A DNA stretch of 64,000 nucleotides from an uncultured Dokdonia sp. (GCF_947496725.1 NZ_CANMDS010000001.1:620001-684000); one strand, 5' to 3'. Shown: positions 1-8,877, counted from the first letter of the stretch. Made by a program: numbers and translations. Notes: generated by a model from the sequence alone, not told the origin.

Positions 1-277
1 CCTTATTAAGTTCATTAAAGGGCAATCTTAATACCGGTGTGTCTATTGCATTTGTGAGTAAAGAAAAACCAGACCCCTCTGCATTTATCTTTATAAGTTC
101 TGGATTTATCTCTTGTATCGTTCTGTCTAAAGGAATATCTACAACTTCGACAGTTACCTCATATTGCGTTTTATATGTCTTAGATAATTTTATGAGACCA
201 GCAATGATAGTTGTAAACAGCAAGAAGAATAAAAACTCTCTTGCACTCACACTGTTAATCTTATTTCCTCTAAACAT
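1..277 (-). CDS. YbbR-like (CdaR family) protein, partial
   Basis: Reading the minus strand from an ATG at 277 gives 92 codons open to the window edge, so the 3' part is missing. The protein starts MFRGNKINSVSAREFLFFLL, has one membrane segment at about residues 14-28, and continues with an extracytoplasmic stretch containing YEVTVEVVDIPLD, typical of YbbR repeats. Family knowledge: YbbR/CdaR proteins are membrane-anchored partners of diadenylate cyclase in Firmicutes; the role in Bacteroidota is unclear. It begins 15 bases after the glycosyltransferase stop and is probably cotranscribed with it. The opposite-strand ORF at 39-329 is a shadow. Confidence 0.7.
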   Translation of the reverse strand, partial: MFRGNKINSVSAREFLFFLLFTTIIAGLIKLSKTYKTQYEVTVEVVDIPLDRTIQEINPELIKINAEGSGFSLLTNAIDTPVLRLPFNELNK

Positions 278-292
278 TTATGATGGTTCCTT

Positions 293-1303
293 TTATTTAT
301 CTAATGTACTAAAAAAAAGATGTGGATAACGCTTTCGCGGAAGCTCTCTCAACCATTTTACTGCTATTGTAGAAGATAGAAAACCCGTACCATAGCCATA
401 AAACTGAATACCGGTTGCAACAATACTTAGACAACCTATCACAAGGCTTTTATTTATGATACTTGAGTGCACAAAAATAATCACAACATACAATGCGTAA
501 AGCTTGAGCAGTATTGTATTACCTAGCAATGTTATCATCAAGCTTACTACTAGACCTATGATAAACAAAGTGGGAAACCAGTAAGTGAGCTTTGCAGTAC
601 TGGGGTGCCATAAATTAAGTATAGGTCGCACTAGTCCAAATTTATGAACTTGAGTATAGAACTTTTTCCAAGAGATGCGACGTTTATGATAGACAAAAGC
701 TTCTGGTATAAGCGCCGTTTTAAAACCTAGATCCCATAATCGCAATACAAGATCTGGATCCTCTCCGGGATGAATATCTCCAAAACCTTTACTAGCTTGA
801 AAAGCCTTTTTAGACAATCCCATATTAAAACTACGAGGTTGAAATTTTCCGGCATCTTCACTTCCGCCGCGTATACCTCCCGTGGTAAAAAACGACGTCA
901 TACTATAACTTATAGCCTTCTGCAAGTTAGAAAAGTCTGGATGTGCTGCATCTGGACCGCCAAAACAATCTACATATCGCTCCTTTAACTTTTTATCCAT
1001 TACCTCAACATACTGTGGAGGCAACATACAATCTGAATCTAGTATGATAAAATAATTACCTCTCGCTCTCTCCATCCCATAGTTGCGAGAACTCCCTGGG
1101 CCTGAGTTAGGCTTTGTTAAATAAGTAATATCAAGATCTGGGTAAGCGTCTATAACTTCTTTACAAGGTATGCTGGAGCCATCTTCAATAATTACAATCT
1201 CATAAGGAATAGTGGTTTCTTGCTGGTCAAAACTAGCAAGGAGTTCGGCCACCTCATCTGGTCGATTATAAACGGGAATAATAAATGAATATGAAAGTTG
1301 CAT
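293..1303 (-). CDS. Family 2 glycosyltransferase with C-terminal membrane segments
   Basis: A 336-residue protein with an N-terminal GT-A domain. It opens MQLSYSFIIPVYNRPDEV and has the acidic metal/nucleotide-sugar motif ILDSDCM near residue 90. A conserved GEDPDLVLRLW segment follows, and the last 100 residues contain two to three hydrophobic spans. It probably transfers a sugar to a lipid or polysaccharide at the inner membrane; the acceptor is unknown. An in-frame ATG exists at 1357, but it lies inside the fabI terminator hairpin (1341-1370) and adds an unconserved Cys-rich leader, so the ATG at 1303 is preferred. The C-terminus (LPRKR) overlaps a mismatched copy of the 14-bp palindrome. 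Confidence 0.85.
   Translation of the reverse strand: MQLSYSFIIPVYNRPDEVAELLASFDQQETTIPYEIVIIEDGSSIPCKEVIDAYPDLDITYLTKPNSGPGSSRNYGMERARGNYFIILDSDCMLPPQYVEVMDKKLKERYVDCFGGPDAAHPDFSNLQKAISYSMTSFFTTGGIRGGSEDAGKFQPRSFNMGLSKKAFQASKGFGDIHPGEDPDLVLRLWDLGFKTALIPEAFVYHKRRISWKKFYTQVHKFGLVRPILNLWHPSTAKLTYWFPTLFIIGLVVSLMITLLGNTILLKLYALYVVIIFVHSSIINKSLVIGCLSIVATGIQFYGYGTGFLSSTIAVKWLRELPRKRYPHLFFSTLDK
331..344. repeat. Palindrome, one-mismatch copy
   Basis: GCTTTCGCGGAAGC differs from the 14-mer at one base. It lies in the last codons of the glycosyltransferase and directly follows TGTGGATAAC. Confidence 0.6.
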
Positions 1304-1340
1304 ATAAAACAAAGCTAAGACATAGCTGCAGGCTAGACAA

Positions 1341-1370
1341 TAAAAAACCACCGACATATAGACGGTGGTT
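1341..1370 (-). terminator. fabI terminator
   Basis: On the minus strand the 8-bp arms AACCACCG and CGGTGGTT (1363-1370 and 1346-1353) enclose a 9-base loop and are followed by a T run (plus-strand A's at 1342-1347). It lies 42 bases after the fabI stop, ahead of the glycosyltransferase start. Confidence 0.8.
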
Positions 1371-1386
1371 GGTATGGGTTTGATTC

Positions 1387-1402
1387 CGCTTTCGCGAAAG
1401 CG
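1387..1402. repeat. Palindrome copy, 16 bp
   Basis: Exact CGCTTTCGCGAAAGCG in the fabI 3' untranslated region, 9 bases after the stop codon and before the terminator. Confidence 0.95.
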
Positions 1403-1411
1403 TACTAAAGT

Positions 1412-2239
1412 TTATTCGTGTCCTTCGGCCTTCATAAAAGCGTCCATCACCTCATTACTTACTCCCGTGTTGCTGAAACCTCCGTCATTATAAAGGTTTT
1501 GCATCGTTACACGCTTTGTAAGGTCTGAAAATAGTGAGATGGTATAATCTGCACAGTCTTGTGCCGTAGCATTACCTAGCGGGCTCATCTTCTCTGCATA
1601 AGCGATAAAACCGTCAAAACCTTTTACTCCTTGACCTGCCGTAGTAGGTGTAGGTGATTGTGATATTGTGTTTACACGTACGTTCTTTTCTTTACCATAA
1701 AAGTATCCAAAACTACGTGCGATAGACTCTAAGTATGCCTTATTATCTGCCATATCGTTATAATCTGGAAATACACGCTGCGCTGCCATATAGGTAAGAG
1801 CTACGATACTTCCCCACTCATTCATAGCATCTTGCTTGTAGAGTGTTTGCATTACTTTGTGAAAAGACATTGCAGATACATCTGTACCTTTTTGTGTCCA
1901 GTCATATTTTTGATCTGTATAAGCACGTCCTTTACGTACGTTTACAGACATCCCTATAGAGTGTAGTACAAAGTCTAACTTACCTCCTAGTATTTCTTGC
2001 GCTTTTGTAACAAGGTTTTCTAGATCTTCTAGCGATGTAGCATCTGCAGGAATGATTTCTGACCCAGTCTTTTCTGCAAGCTCGTTAATCTGACCCATAC
2101 GCATAGCGATAGGTGCGTTAGTAAGCACAAAAGATCCTCCTTCTTCGTGTACACGCTCTGCTGTTTTCCAAGCGATTGAATTTGCATCTAATGCTCCAAA
2201 AATAATTCCGCGTTTTCCTTTAAGTAAGTTATAACTCAT
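1412..2239 (-). CDS. fabI: Enoyl-[acyl-carrier-protein] reductase (NADH)
   Basis: A 275-residue SDR-fold enoyl-ACP reductase catalysing the last step of each fatty-acid elongation cycle in the cytoplasm. The N-terminus has the FabI-type nucleotide-binding start (GKRGIIFGALDANSIAWKTA). The active-site pair appears as Tyr150 and Tyr160-x6-Lys167 within ALTYMAAQRVFPDYNDMADNK. The C-terminal DGGFSNTGVS segment matches the family. Length is slightly above E. coli FabI (262). It is flanked by its own terminator downstream and recN upstream on the same strand; the 90-base gap upstream may hold its promoter, though no clear TAnnTTTG was found. It is the only FabI-type gene in the window. Confidence 0.93.
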   Translation of the reverse strand: MSYNLLKGKRGIIFGALDANSIAWKTAERVHEEGGSFVLTNAPIAMRMGQINELAEKTGSEIIPADATSLEDLENLVTKAQEILGGKLDFVLHSIGMSVNVRKGRAYTDQKYDWTQKGTDVSAMSFHKVMQTLYKQDAMNEWGSIVALTYMAAQRVFPDYNDMADNKAYLESIARSFGYFYGKEKNVRVNTISQSPTPTTAGQGVKGFDGFIAYAEKMSPLGNATAQDCADYTISLFSDLTKRVTMQNLYNDGGFSNTGVSNEVMDAFMKAEGHE

Positions 2240-2308
2240 AATAACAGTAATGGTTTGATGTATTCTAGTTAGGTTTTCGGCCTGCGCCGTTATGGAGGTG
2301 TAAATATC

Positions 2309-2328
2309 GTGGTTTCTGCTTAAACCAC
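2309..2328 (-). terminator. Weak recN terminator
   Basis: The 7-bp inverted repeat GTGGTTT/AAACCAC with a 6-base loop lies immediately after the recN stop. There is no strong T run after it on the minus strand, so termination may be weak. Confidence 0.4.
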
Positions 2329-2329
2329 A

Positions 2330-3982
2330 CTAGTTTAGTAGATTTTTTGCGTGAGCAATTGCCGCGTCACTGTGTTGCCCCCCGCCTAGCATAGCCGCTA
2401 TCTCTACAATACGTTCATCCTCATTAAGGCGTTCTATGTAAGTCTGGGTGCGCTCATTTGTATCTTTCTTATACACTTTAAAATGTGAAGCACCCTGGCC
2501 AGCAATTTGTGGTAAGTGGGTGATACTTACAAGTTGCATTGTACGTCCCATTTTCTTCAAGATAGCTCCCATCTTTACTGCAATATCTCCGCTCACACCG
2601 GTATCAATCTCATCAAAAATAAGTGTAGGCAATTGTTTATGTTTACTAAGAACAGACTTAAGAGCGAGCATTACTCTAGAGAGCTCACCGCCAGAGGCTC
2701 CTTTACCTAAAGGCTTTAGATCACTCCCTTTATTTGCCGAAAATAAAAATTCTAAGTTATCTGTTCCTGTTGCTGTAAGAGTATCTTGAGAATCTAACTG
2801 AACTGCAAACTGTGCATTAGGCATACCAAGTTCAACAAGTAGTTTTTCTACTAGTGAGGTAAGATGTGGTATTGCAGCAGCACGATCTTTATGTAACTGA
2901 GAAGCAAGTGCAAATGCACTTTCCTTTTCTAATTGTATCTGAGCTTCTAGCGCTTCTATCTTATCATCTACCCCTGCGATATCTTGTAAATCATTATCTA
3001 GTCTATCTCGTATCTCAATAAGTTCTTCTACACTGCCTACTTGATGTTTTTTAATAAGCGAGTGCAATAACTGCATACGTGTATTGAGTCTTTCTAGTGT
3101 AAGTGGGTCTGCATCTACATTATCAGAAACCTGACCAAGTACTTCTCCTATATCTTCTAGTTCAAGTAGTGTACTATTAAGCCGCTCATACAATTCTGTA
3201 TATTGAGTACCATAACTATTTAGTCTACCCAGCGCTGCTCTAGCTGCGGCGAGTTGATCTATAGCCCCAGTTTGTTCTAGAGATACATTTTGCACAGCTG
3301 TAGCCAGCTGCTGCATTATCTCATCTGCATTGCTTAATGTGTTAAGCTCCTCTTCTATCTCTGTATACTCTCCTACCTTTAAGGTTGCCTCATCAAGCTC
3401 TGTAAAAAGAAAAGATTGATAATCATACTCTAGCTGGGCTTGCTTCTTTTTTTCTAAAAGTTCGACCAGGGCCGCTTTTGAAGCCTTCCACTGAGTGTAG
3501 GCCGTTCTATATTTTTTTAATAATGCCACACTGTTTGAGAAAGTATCAATCATCTCAAATTGAAAATCATTTTCTACCACCTGCAGCGTTTTATTCTGGC
3601 TATGTATATCTACCAGCCTAGCCCCCAGTGTGGAAAGTTGTGCCAGTGTTACGGGCGTATCATTTATAAAGGCTCTACTTTTTCCAGAAGGTAAAATTTC
3701 TCTTCTTATAATAGTAGATGCATCATAATCGAGATCATTAGCCTTAAAGAAAGTTTTGAGATGGTAGTCACTTATAGCAAAAACGCCCTCTACTACACAT
3801 TTTTGAGACGCATCTCCTGCGCTAGACATATCTGCACGTTTTCCTGTAATAAGACCTAGTGCGCCAAGCAATATAGACTTACCAGCACCTGTCTCTCCTG
3901 TTATAACAGTAAACCCTTTATCAAACTGTAATTGTACAGATTGAATAAGTGCATAATTTTTTATAGAAAGAGAAGTAAGCAA
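2330..3982 (-). CDS. recN: DNA repair protein RecN, TTG start
   Basis: An SMC-like ATPase acting early in double-strand break repair. Walker A (GETGAGKSILLGAL) lies near the N-terminus, a long coiled coil fills the middle, and the C-terminus carries the signature KGASGGELSRVMLALK and Walker B (LPTLIFDEIDTG). From a TTG at 3982 the protein is 550 residues and begins (M)LTSLSIKNYALIQ, matching the usual RecN start and length. An in-frame ATG at 4051 would add 23 unconserved residues and lies inside the terminator hairpin of the upstream gene, so it is unlikely. It sits at the end of the DUF4835/coaBC/rpoZ/bamD gene series. Confidence 0.93.
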   Translation of the reverse strand: MLTSLSIKNYALIQSVQLQFDKGFTVITGETGAGKSILLGALGLITGKRADMSSAGDASQKCVVEGVFAISDYHLKTFFKANDLDYDASTIIRREILPSGKSRAFINDTPVTLAQLSTLGARLVDIHSQNKTLQVVENDFQFEMIDTFSNSVALLKKYRTAYTQWKASKAALVELLEKKKQAQLEYDYQSFLFTELDEATLKVGEYTEIEEELNTLSNADEIMQQLATAVQNVSLEQTGAIDQLAAARAALGRLNSYGTQYTELYERLNSTLLELEDIGEVLGQVSDNVDADPLTLERLNTRMQLLHSLIKKHQVGSVEELIEIRDRLDNDLQDIAGVDDKIEALEAQIQLEKESAFALASQLHKDRAAAIPHLTSLVEKLLVELGMPNAQFAVQLDSQDTLTATGTDNLEFLFSANKGSDLKPLGKGASGGELSRVMLALKSVLSKHKQLPTLIFDEIDTGVSGDIAVKMGAILKKMGRTMQLVSITHLPQIAGQGASHFKVYKKDTNERTQTYIERLNEDERIVEIAAMLGGGQHSDAAIAHAKNLLN

Positions 3983-4033
3983 TGATGATAGATTTAAGTA
4001 AAATAGATACGCAACGCGCTTATAATATTTAAT

Positions 4034-4058
4034 AAAAAATTCCCGTAACACGGGAATT
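4034..4058 (-). terminator. Terminator after the DUF4835 gene
   Basis: Perfect 9-bp stem AATTCCCGT/ACGGGAATT (4038-4046 and 4050-4058) with a 3-base loop, followed on the minus strand by a T run (A's at 4034-4039). It separates the DUF4835/coaBC group from recN and argues against a recN start at 4051. Confidence 0.85.
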
Positions 4059-4090
4059 TTAAAATTAAGGATTGTCTTTATTATATACTA

Positions 4091-4981
4091 TTAAAATGTG
4101 ATTTGTCTCCAGTAATTTGACTTAGTAGGCGCTACCTGATTAAGCACCTCTGTAAGAGATTTTACATTTACAGAAGGACCCCCAGAAAAGATTGATGCAA
4201 TCTCCTCTCCCTTAGTATCAAAAAATACACGGGTTAAAAAATTATTAGGCCTCTTATTGTACATAGACCTAAATTGAGATAAGGTGGTAGCAAGTGTTTG
4301 TTTACTACGCTTTTTATCTTCACCCATAAAATCAAGACCTGTACGATGATACGTATACATTATACCTGCAAACTCTCTAAAGTTAGGAGAAAGTAAATCT
4401 TCATTTAACCTATATCTAGACTGTGACCCGTCTTGAGGGTTCCATCCGGTCTCACTACTAGGTTGTGCAGTAGTTACTATTTGCTTTGCAATCTGAAAAT
4501 ACCCATCACCATCATTGAGCTTAAACGTATTTGCATCCATACCTAAGATAGTATAAGCATAAAAGGCAATTACAGAAACTAAGTTTGAGTCAAACGTATT
4601 AGGGTTAAAAATAAGCGGCTGAAACTCTGTGTACTCAAAATCAAACTGCTTATCGTTAAAGTTAAACGTAGGCGTATCATAATTAGAACCAAAAACAGGT
4701 CGCGATGCTCCTACTTGTACGCTTGCGCGAAAGTTGTTACCATCCTGCTGAGTAATAATTACATTAAAAGAACAGTCTATACGCTCTTGTTGCTTAAAAC
4801 GTTTATCTGTCCACTTTGTGGTATTTATAAACTCTGTAAGTGAGCGTTCTAAAGTTTTAAAAACTTGTAAATCTGCTTTATTAGTTTGCTCTGCGTTTAT
4901 AATCACAACAGCATTAAGCTCTTGTGCTACAAGGCTAAATGAGCAAAATAGAACCACTAAGAATGTAAGTACTCTCATCAT
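4091..4981 (-). CDS. DUF4835 family exported protein (PorD-like)
   Basis: A 296-residue protein with a clear signal peptide (MMRVLTFLVVLFCSFSLVAQ) cleaved near Ala-Gln. The mature part has recurring aromatic/aspartate features such as DFEYTEFQPLIFNPNTFDSNL and RYRLNEDLLSPNFREFAGIMY, characteristic of DUF4835. From memory, this family has been linked to the type IX secretion system under the name PorD; nothing in this sequence tests that. Its ATG overlaps the coaBC stop by 4 bases (ATGA), implying translational coupling, and a strong terminator follows it. Confidence 0.8.
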   Translation of the reverse strand: MMRVLTFLVVLFCSFSLVAQELNAVVIINAEQTNKADLQVFKTLERSLTEFINTTKWTDKRFKQQERIDCSFNVIITQQDGNNFRASVQVGASRPVFGSNYDTPTFNFNDKQFDFEYTEFQPLIFNPNTFDSNLVSVIAFYAYTILGMDANTFKLNDGDGYFQIAKQIVTTAQPSSETGWNPQDGSQSRYRLNEDLLSPNFREFAGIMYTYHRTGLDFMGEDKKRSKQTLATTLSQFRSMYNKRPNNFLTRVFFDTKGEEIASIFSGGPSVNVKSLTEVLNQVAPTKSNYWRQITF

Positions 4982-6183
4982 ATTTTTTCGGCTATTATAT
5001 CAAATATATCAATAGACACTTCGGCTTTAGTCTTTAAATCATACTCCGTAACCGAACCGTCTTTTTCAATAAACGTAATTTTATTGGTTTTGGTCTGAAA
5101 CCCTGCACCTTTATCTCGCAAAGAGTTTAAAACAATCGCGTCAAGATTTTTCTTCTCGAGCTTTTTCTTTGCATTTTCTAGTTCATTTTGGGTTTCTAAT
5201 GCAAAGCCTAAAAGATATTGATCTTTTTTAATAGTTCCCAGTGATGCAAGAATATCCTTAGTTTTTACTAAGTCTATTTGCATCGAAGTGTCTTTTTTCT
5301 TGATCTTCTCCTCTGCTACTTGCGCTGGCTTATAGTCTGCCACTGCTGCTGCTGCGATTGCTACATCTACCTTATCAAATACGGCGTGTGCAGCATCATA
5401 CATTTGCTCACCAGAGACTACATTATGTACTGTAATTAAACTATGATTTACTTTTATAGCACTAGGTCCCAGTATAAGATCTACTGTCGCACCTAGGTCT
5501 GCTGCTCTTAAAGCAAGCTCGCATCCCATCTTACCACTACTGTGATTTCCTATAAAACGTACGGGATCTATTGCTTCATAAGTAGGTCCTGCTGTAATCA
5601 TCACACGTTTACCTCTTAGAGGCAACTTACCCATTACATCATTCTCAATAAATGTCACGATATCCTCTGGCTCTGCCATACGTCCTTTACCTACCAGACC
5701 AGAAGCAAGTTCACCACTGGTAGCCTCTATCATTACATTACCGTAAGACTGCAGTTTCTGAAAAGAATTTGTAGATGAAGGATGGATATACATATCAAGA
5801 TCCATTGCTGGAGCAAAATACACAGGACACTTTGCACTTAGGTATGTGGCTAGCAGCAAATTATCTGAAGCCCCATTTGCCATTTTTGAAAGCGTGTTTG
5901 CTGTTGCAGGAGCTATAACCATAAGGTCTGCCCACAGCCCAAGCTCCACGTGATTTGTCCACACCGCATTATCATCACCCTCAAGTGTAAATGATGAGTG
6001 CACCTCATTACGAGAGAGTGTACTTAATGTAAGCGGAGTAACAAAGTCTTTTGCCTTCTCTGTCATTACTACTTGCACAGAAGCGCCAGCCTTTATGAAT
6101 GCTCTCACAAGACTGGCGCTTTTATATGCTGCAATGCCAGCGGTTACTCCTAAAAGTATTTTTTTACCGCTTAATACTGACAT
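4978..6183 (-). CDS. coaBC: Bifunctional phosphopantothenoylcysteine decarboxylase / phosphopantothenate-cysteine ligase
   Basis: A 401-residue two-domain enzyme making 4'-phosphopantetheine for coenzyme A. The N-terminal flavoprotein decarboxylase (about 1-190) shows LLGVTAGIAAYKSASLVRA, the APATANTLSKMANG segment and PAMDLDMY. The C-terminal ligase (about 190-401) shows ITAGPTYEAIDPVRFIGNHS, SGKMG and the Lys-rich KIKKKD region. Length is normal for the family. The start is 4 bases from the rpoZ stop and the end overlaps the DUF4835 gene, so all are likely in one operon. Confidence 0.95.
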   Translation of the reverse strand: MSVLSGKKILLGVTAGIAAYKSASLVRAFIKAGASVQVVMTEKAKDFVTPLTLSTLSRNEVHSSFTLEGDDNAVWTNHVELGLWADLMVIAPATANTLSKMANGASDNLLLATYLSAKCPVYFAPAMDLDMYIHPSSTNSFQKLQSYGNVMIEATSGELASGLVGKGRMAEPEDIVTFIENDVMGKLPLRGKRVMITAGPTYEAIDPVRFIGNHSSGKMGCELALRAADLGATVDLILGPSAIKVNHSLITVHNVVSGEQMYDAAHAVFDKVDVAIAAAAVADYKPAQVAEEKIKKKDTSMQIDLVKTKDILASLGTIKKDQYLLGFALETQNELENAKKKLEKKNLDAIVLNSLRDKGAGFQTKTNKITFIEKDGSVTEYDLKTKAEVSIDIFDIIAEKI

Positions 6184-6187
6184 CTAT

Positions 6188-6526
6188 CTAGTCGTTACTT
6201 TTTTCTTCAGTAACAGATGGATCTCTGTGGTAAATACGATCTTCTAACCACTCTTGCACTGCTAGTGCGTGAGCTTTAGGTAGACGCTCATAAAACTTAG
6301 ATACTTCTATCTGCTCTTTGTTCTCAAAGATTTCTTCAAGACTATCATTAAATGTAGCAAACTCATCTAGTTTTTCTGAAAGCTCCTTTTTGATCTCAGT
6401 ATTGATCTGTGAAGCACGTTTTGCAATTATAGAAATTGCCTCATAGATGTTATCTGTAGGGGCATCTACAAGATTCTTGTCAATTGTAGTTGTGCTTAAA
6501 GGTGCGTCTAAGTCCTTAATATTCAT
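6188..6526 (-). CDS. rpoZ: DNA-directed RNA polymerase omega subunit, Bacteroidota type
   Basis: A 112-residue protein with the RpoZ/RPB6-like helix NIYEAISIIAKRASQINTEIK near residues 27-47, which contacts the beta-prime subunit and aids assembly. As in other Bacteroidota it is longer than the E. coli protein, with an acidic C-terminal extension (EWLEDRIYHRDPSVTEEKSND). It lies between bamD and coaBC with gaps of 11 and 4 bases. The family call rests on this helix and the conserved neighbourhood. Confidence 0.9.
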   Translation of the reverse strand: MNIKDLDAPLSTTTIDKNLVDAPTDNIYEAISIIAKRASQINTEIKKELSEKLDEFATFNDSLEEIFENKEQIEVSKFYERLPKAHALAVQEWLEDRIYHRDPSVTEEKSND

Positions 6527-6537
6527 AATATTCTTCT

Positions 6538-7350
6538 TTAATTTAAAGTTTCCATTGCTAGCAGCGCTTCATTTACAGCTGCTACTTCTTCTGCTGCCTG
6601 CTCGCTATACTTCCCTTCTGGAAAATACTTCTCTAAGGCGTTATATGCTTCTTTTGCATCCTCAAGTCTTTCTGCCTGGCGACGTCTTACACTTCCTAAT
6701 GCTAGTTGATAAGTAGAGTTAAACTTCCAGTACAAAGCATCTTCACGATACTTAGACCCTGGAAAATCTAGTAAAAAGTTATCAAACGCTTTTATCGCGT
6801 TTGGAAATGTACCTCTACTCTCTCCTATTTTATTATATCCTTTTGCTATCTCGTAAGCCTTGCGCTCTATCTTCTGGTTAAGCTCCTGTACCTTTGCATT
6901 TGCATCATCTAGACGCTCAGAATCTGGATACTGATTTATAAAATCTTGAAGTTTACCCATTGCTATGTATGTATCGCCTTGATCTAAGTTAAATCTAGGT
7001 GATCTATTATAATAGCTCTCTGCACTTTTATAAGCTGCCTCTTCTCTCTTCTCACTCTGAGGAAAAGATTTTACAAAACGCTCAAATTGGTACCCACCTT
7101 GATAGTAGTCACCTAGTTCATAAAACGTATTTGCATAAAGATATGAGACACGCTCTGCTTGAGGGCGTCCTCTGTAAAGTGGCACAATTTGCTCCCAAAG
7201 CTTTAATGCTTTTTTGTATTTACCTTGAGAATACAAGGAATCTGCAAATGTGTACTTTGCTTTTATATCATCGTTTTTGAGAACATCTTGATACGCCGAA
7301 CAAGAGCTCAATAAAACAACTGCAACTAGTAGGAAAAATATATTCTTCAT
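6538..7350 (-). CDS. bamD: Outer membrane assembly lipoprotein BamD
   Basis: A 270-residue lipoprotein with lipobox LLSSC (Cys about 17) and five TPR-like helical repeats. Repeat signatures include ADSLYSQGKYKKALKLWEQI, SYLYANTFYELGDYYQGGYQ and FDNFLLDFPGSKYREDALY. BamD is the essential partner of BamA in folding beta-barrels into the outer membrane. Length and repeat spacing are normal. It is the first gene of the bamD-rpoZ-coaBC-DUF4835 series; a gap of about 120 bases separates it from dapA upstream and may hold a promoter. Confidence 0.93.
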   Translation of the reverse strand: MKNIFFLLVAVVLLSSCSAYQDVLKNDDIKAKYTFADSLYSQGKYKKALKLWEQIVPLYRGRPQAERVSYLYANTFYELGDYYQGGYQFERFVKSFPQSEKREEAAYKSAESYYNRSPRFNLDQGDTYIAMGKLQDFINQYPDSERLDDANAKVQELNQKIERKAYEIAKGYNKIGESRGTFPNAIKAFDNFLLDFPGSKYREDALYWKFNSTYQLALGSVRRRQAERLEDAKEAYNALEKYFPEGKYSEQAAEEVAAVNEALLAMETLN

Positions 7351-7473
7351 AAGTGTTAAAAACAGCAGGCAAAATTACGTAAAATCAATCACATAACATA
7401 ACTTAATTAATGTAGCCCAAAAATAAACGCTTTTACCCTAGTATTTATTTTGTTAGCATACGTTTAACAACTT

Positions 7474-8349
7474 CTATAAAGTGTTTAAAAACGCTCCTAT
7501 CTTTTGATGCAATTCATCTGTAGCTTTTACTAGTGGCAATCTCACAAAGGGCTTGCACACACCCTGATGCGCTAGCAATGATTTAATACCAGCAGGGTTA
7601 CCCTCTTCAAAAATAAGATCTATAAGTTCTAATATTTTAAAGTGTTCTTTATACGCTTTCGCGAAAGCGTTATCTAAACCATTATTTATAATCTCTGTAA
7701 AAACTTCTGGAATACCTTGCCCTATTACAGATATCACACCACTACCACCAGCCGAAACTAATGATAAAGAAAGTGTATCATCTCCAGAGATCACCATAAA
7801 ATCATCTGGGGTTTTGTGTATTAACTCAAGCACCTGTGACATATCACCGGTAGCTTCTTTAATAGCTATGATATTATCAAAATCTCTGGCAAGTCTCGCC
7901 GTAGTTTCTGGTAACATATTACTAGATGTTCTACCTGGCACATTATATAAGACAACCGGCAAAGAGCTAGCTGTAGCTACAGCCGCAAAGTGCTGATAAA
8001 TTCCTTCTTGAGTAGGTTTATTATAAGCCGGAGATACCGATAGTATAGCGCTTATACCATCGTACTTACCATTTTTAAGTTCTGCTACAACTGCGGCAGT
8101 ATGATTACCCCCCACACCTAGCACGACAGGTAAGCGACCGTTTGTTACTTTAATAATATGAGCAACTACCGCCTGCTTCTCCTCACTAGATAACGTAGCA
8201 CTCTCTGCTGTGGTACCTAGCGCCACTAGATAATTTACACCGCCAGAAATACAATATTTTACCAGCTTAGTAAGTCCATTATAGTCTATAGACAAATCTT
8301 CATTAAATGGTGTAACGAGAGCAACACCTGTACCCCTTAACTCCTGCAT
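7474..8349 (-). CDS. dapA: 4-hydroxy-tetrahydrodipicolinate synthase
   Basis: A 291-residue TIM-barrel aldolase condensing pyruvate with aspartate semialdehyde at the entry to diaminopimelate/lysine synthesis. Key parts are visible: pyruvate-binding ALGTTAESATL (residues 44-53), Tyr135 in LYNVPGRTSSN and the Schiff-base Lys164 in IAIKEATGD. Length is normal. It overlaps the DUF6913 stop by 1 base. About residue 228 the stretch NAFAKAYKEH is encoded by a perfect copy of the window's palindrome, outside the active site. The pathway partner dapB lies at 43.4 kb. Confidence 0.96.
   Translation of the reverse strand: MQELRGTGVALVTPFNEDLSIDYNGLTKLVKYCISGGVNYLVALGTTAESATLSSEEKQAVVAHIIKVTNGRLPVVLGVGGNHTAAVVAELKNGKYDGISAILSVSPAYNKPTQEGIYQHFAAVATASSLPVVLYNVPGRTSSNMLPETTARLARDFDNIIAIKEATGDMSQVLELIHKTPDDFMVISGDDTLSLSLVSAGGSGVISVIGQGIPEVFTEIINNGLDNAFAKAYKEHFKILELIDLIFEEGNPAGIKSLLAHQGVCKPFVRLPLVKATDELHQKIGAFLNTL
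7654..7669. repeat. Palindrome copy inside dapA
   Basis: Exact 16-mer, flanked by A and T to give an 18-bp palindrome (7653-7670). Read in the dapA frame as Ala-Phe-Ala-Lys-Ala. Confidence 0.95.
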
Positions 8350-8870
8350 TAATTTATAACTTTTAAAATTTTTAAATACTTTTCTAATTCTTTTGTAAAA
8401 ACAACTTCTTGATCTGTAGCTACGTGTATCGTAAGATCGTTGTAGGCTTCCATCTCTGGGTTGATACCTACTTTAAACTTTGCAACAGAGAGTGCTGTCA
8501 TTGCCTTAAGCGATAAATTTTCTGGCGTGTAGTAGCTTATTAAAATATCAAAAGGGGTTGCACTAAAATCTTTGAGCGATTTTGTTTTAAAAACTCCTTT
8601 CCACCCTACTTGCTTGTCTGAAAATAACTGTGGTTGCTCACGCTGCTCTTTTGTCAAGGTTTTTACATACTCAAGTATTGTTACATCTTTAGGTTTTACC
8701 CCCATAGCTTTACACAACTTTGTAAGATGCTTTGTGTCAAAAGGCTTATCCATCTCTTGCAAAATTGCAACCGTCGCCACGCCACCCTTGCTCGCCTTAT
8801 AATTGCGCGCAAGTTGCACCTTATCTATTTGCTTGAGAATGGATTTTGCTTTTAATCCGTTTAAAAACAT
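8349..8870 (-). CDS. DUF6913 family protein
   Basis: A 173-residue cytoplasmic protein with a basic start (MFLNGLKAKSILKQIDKVQ) and the segments GVATVAILQEMDKPFD, VGWKGVFKTKSLKDF and KFKVGINPEMEAYNDLTIHV. These match the flavobacterial DUF6913 family as I recall it, whose function is unknown. It overlaps dapA by 1 base, so the two are probably cotranscribed; that placement is the only functional hint. Its promoter faces that of the 5'-nucleotidase pair. Confidence 0.75.
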   Translation of the reverse strand: MFLNGLKAKSILKQIDKVQLARNYKASKGGVATVAILQEMDKPFDTKHLTKLCKAMGVKPKDVTILEYVKTLTKEQREQPQLFSDKQVGWKGVFKTKSLKDFSATPFDILISYYTPENLSLKAMTALSVAKFKVGINPEMEAYNDLTIHVATDQEVVFTKELEKYLKILKVIN

Positions 8871-8877
8871 GTAACTT

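Noticed and set aside
39-329. Plus-strand frame of 96 codons at the left edge
   Set aside because: It lies opposite the YbbR-like gene, which has a convincing membrane helix and family text; the plus frame shows no family features.
321-330. TGTGGATAA, a perfect DnaA-box word (also at 25080-25088)
   Set aside because: Two isolated copies in coding regions with no dnaA, AT-rich unwinding region or cluster; roughly what chance gives in AT-rich DNA.
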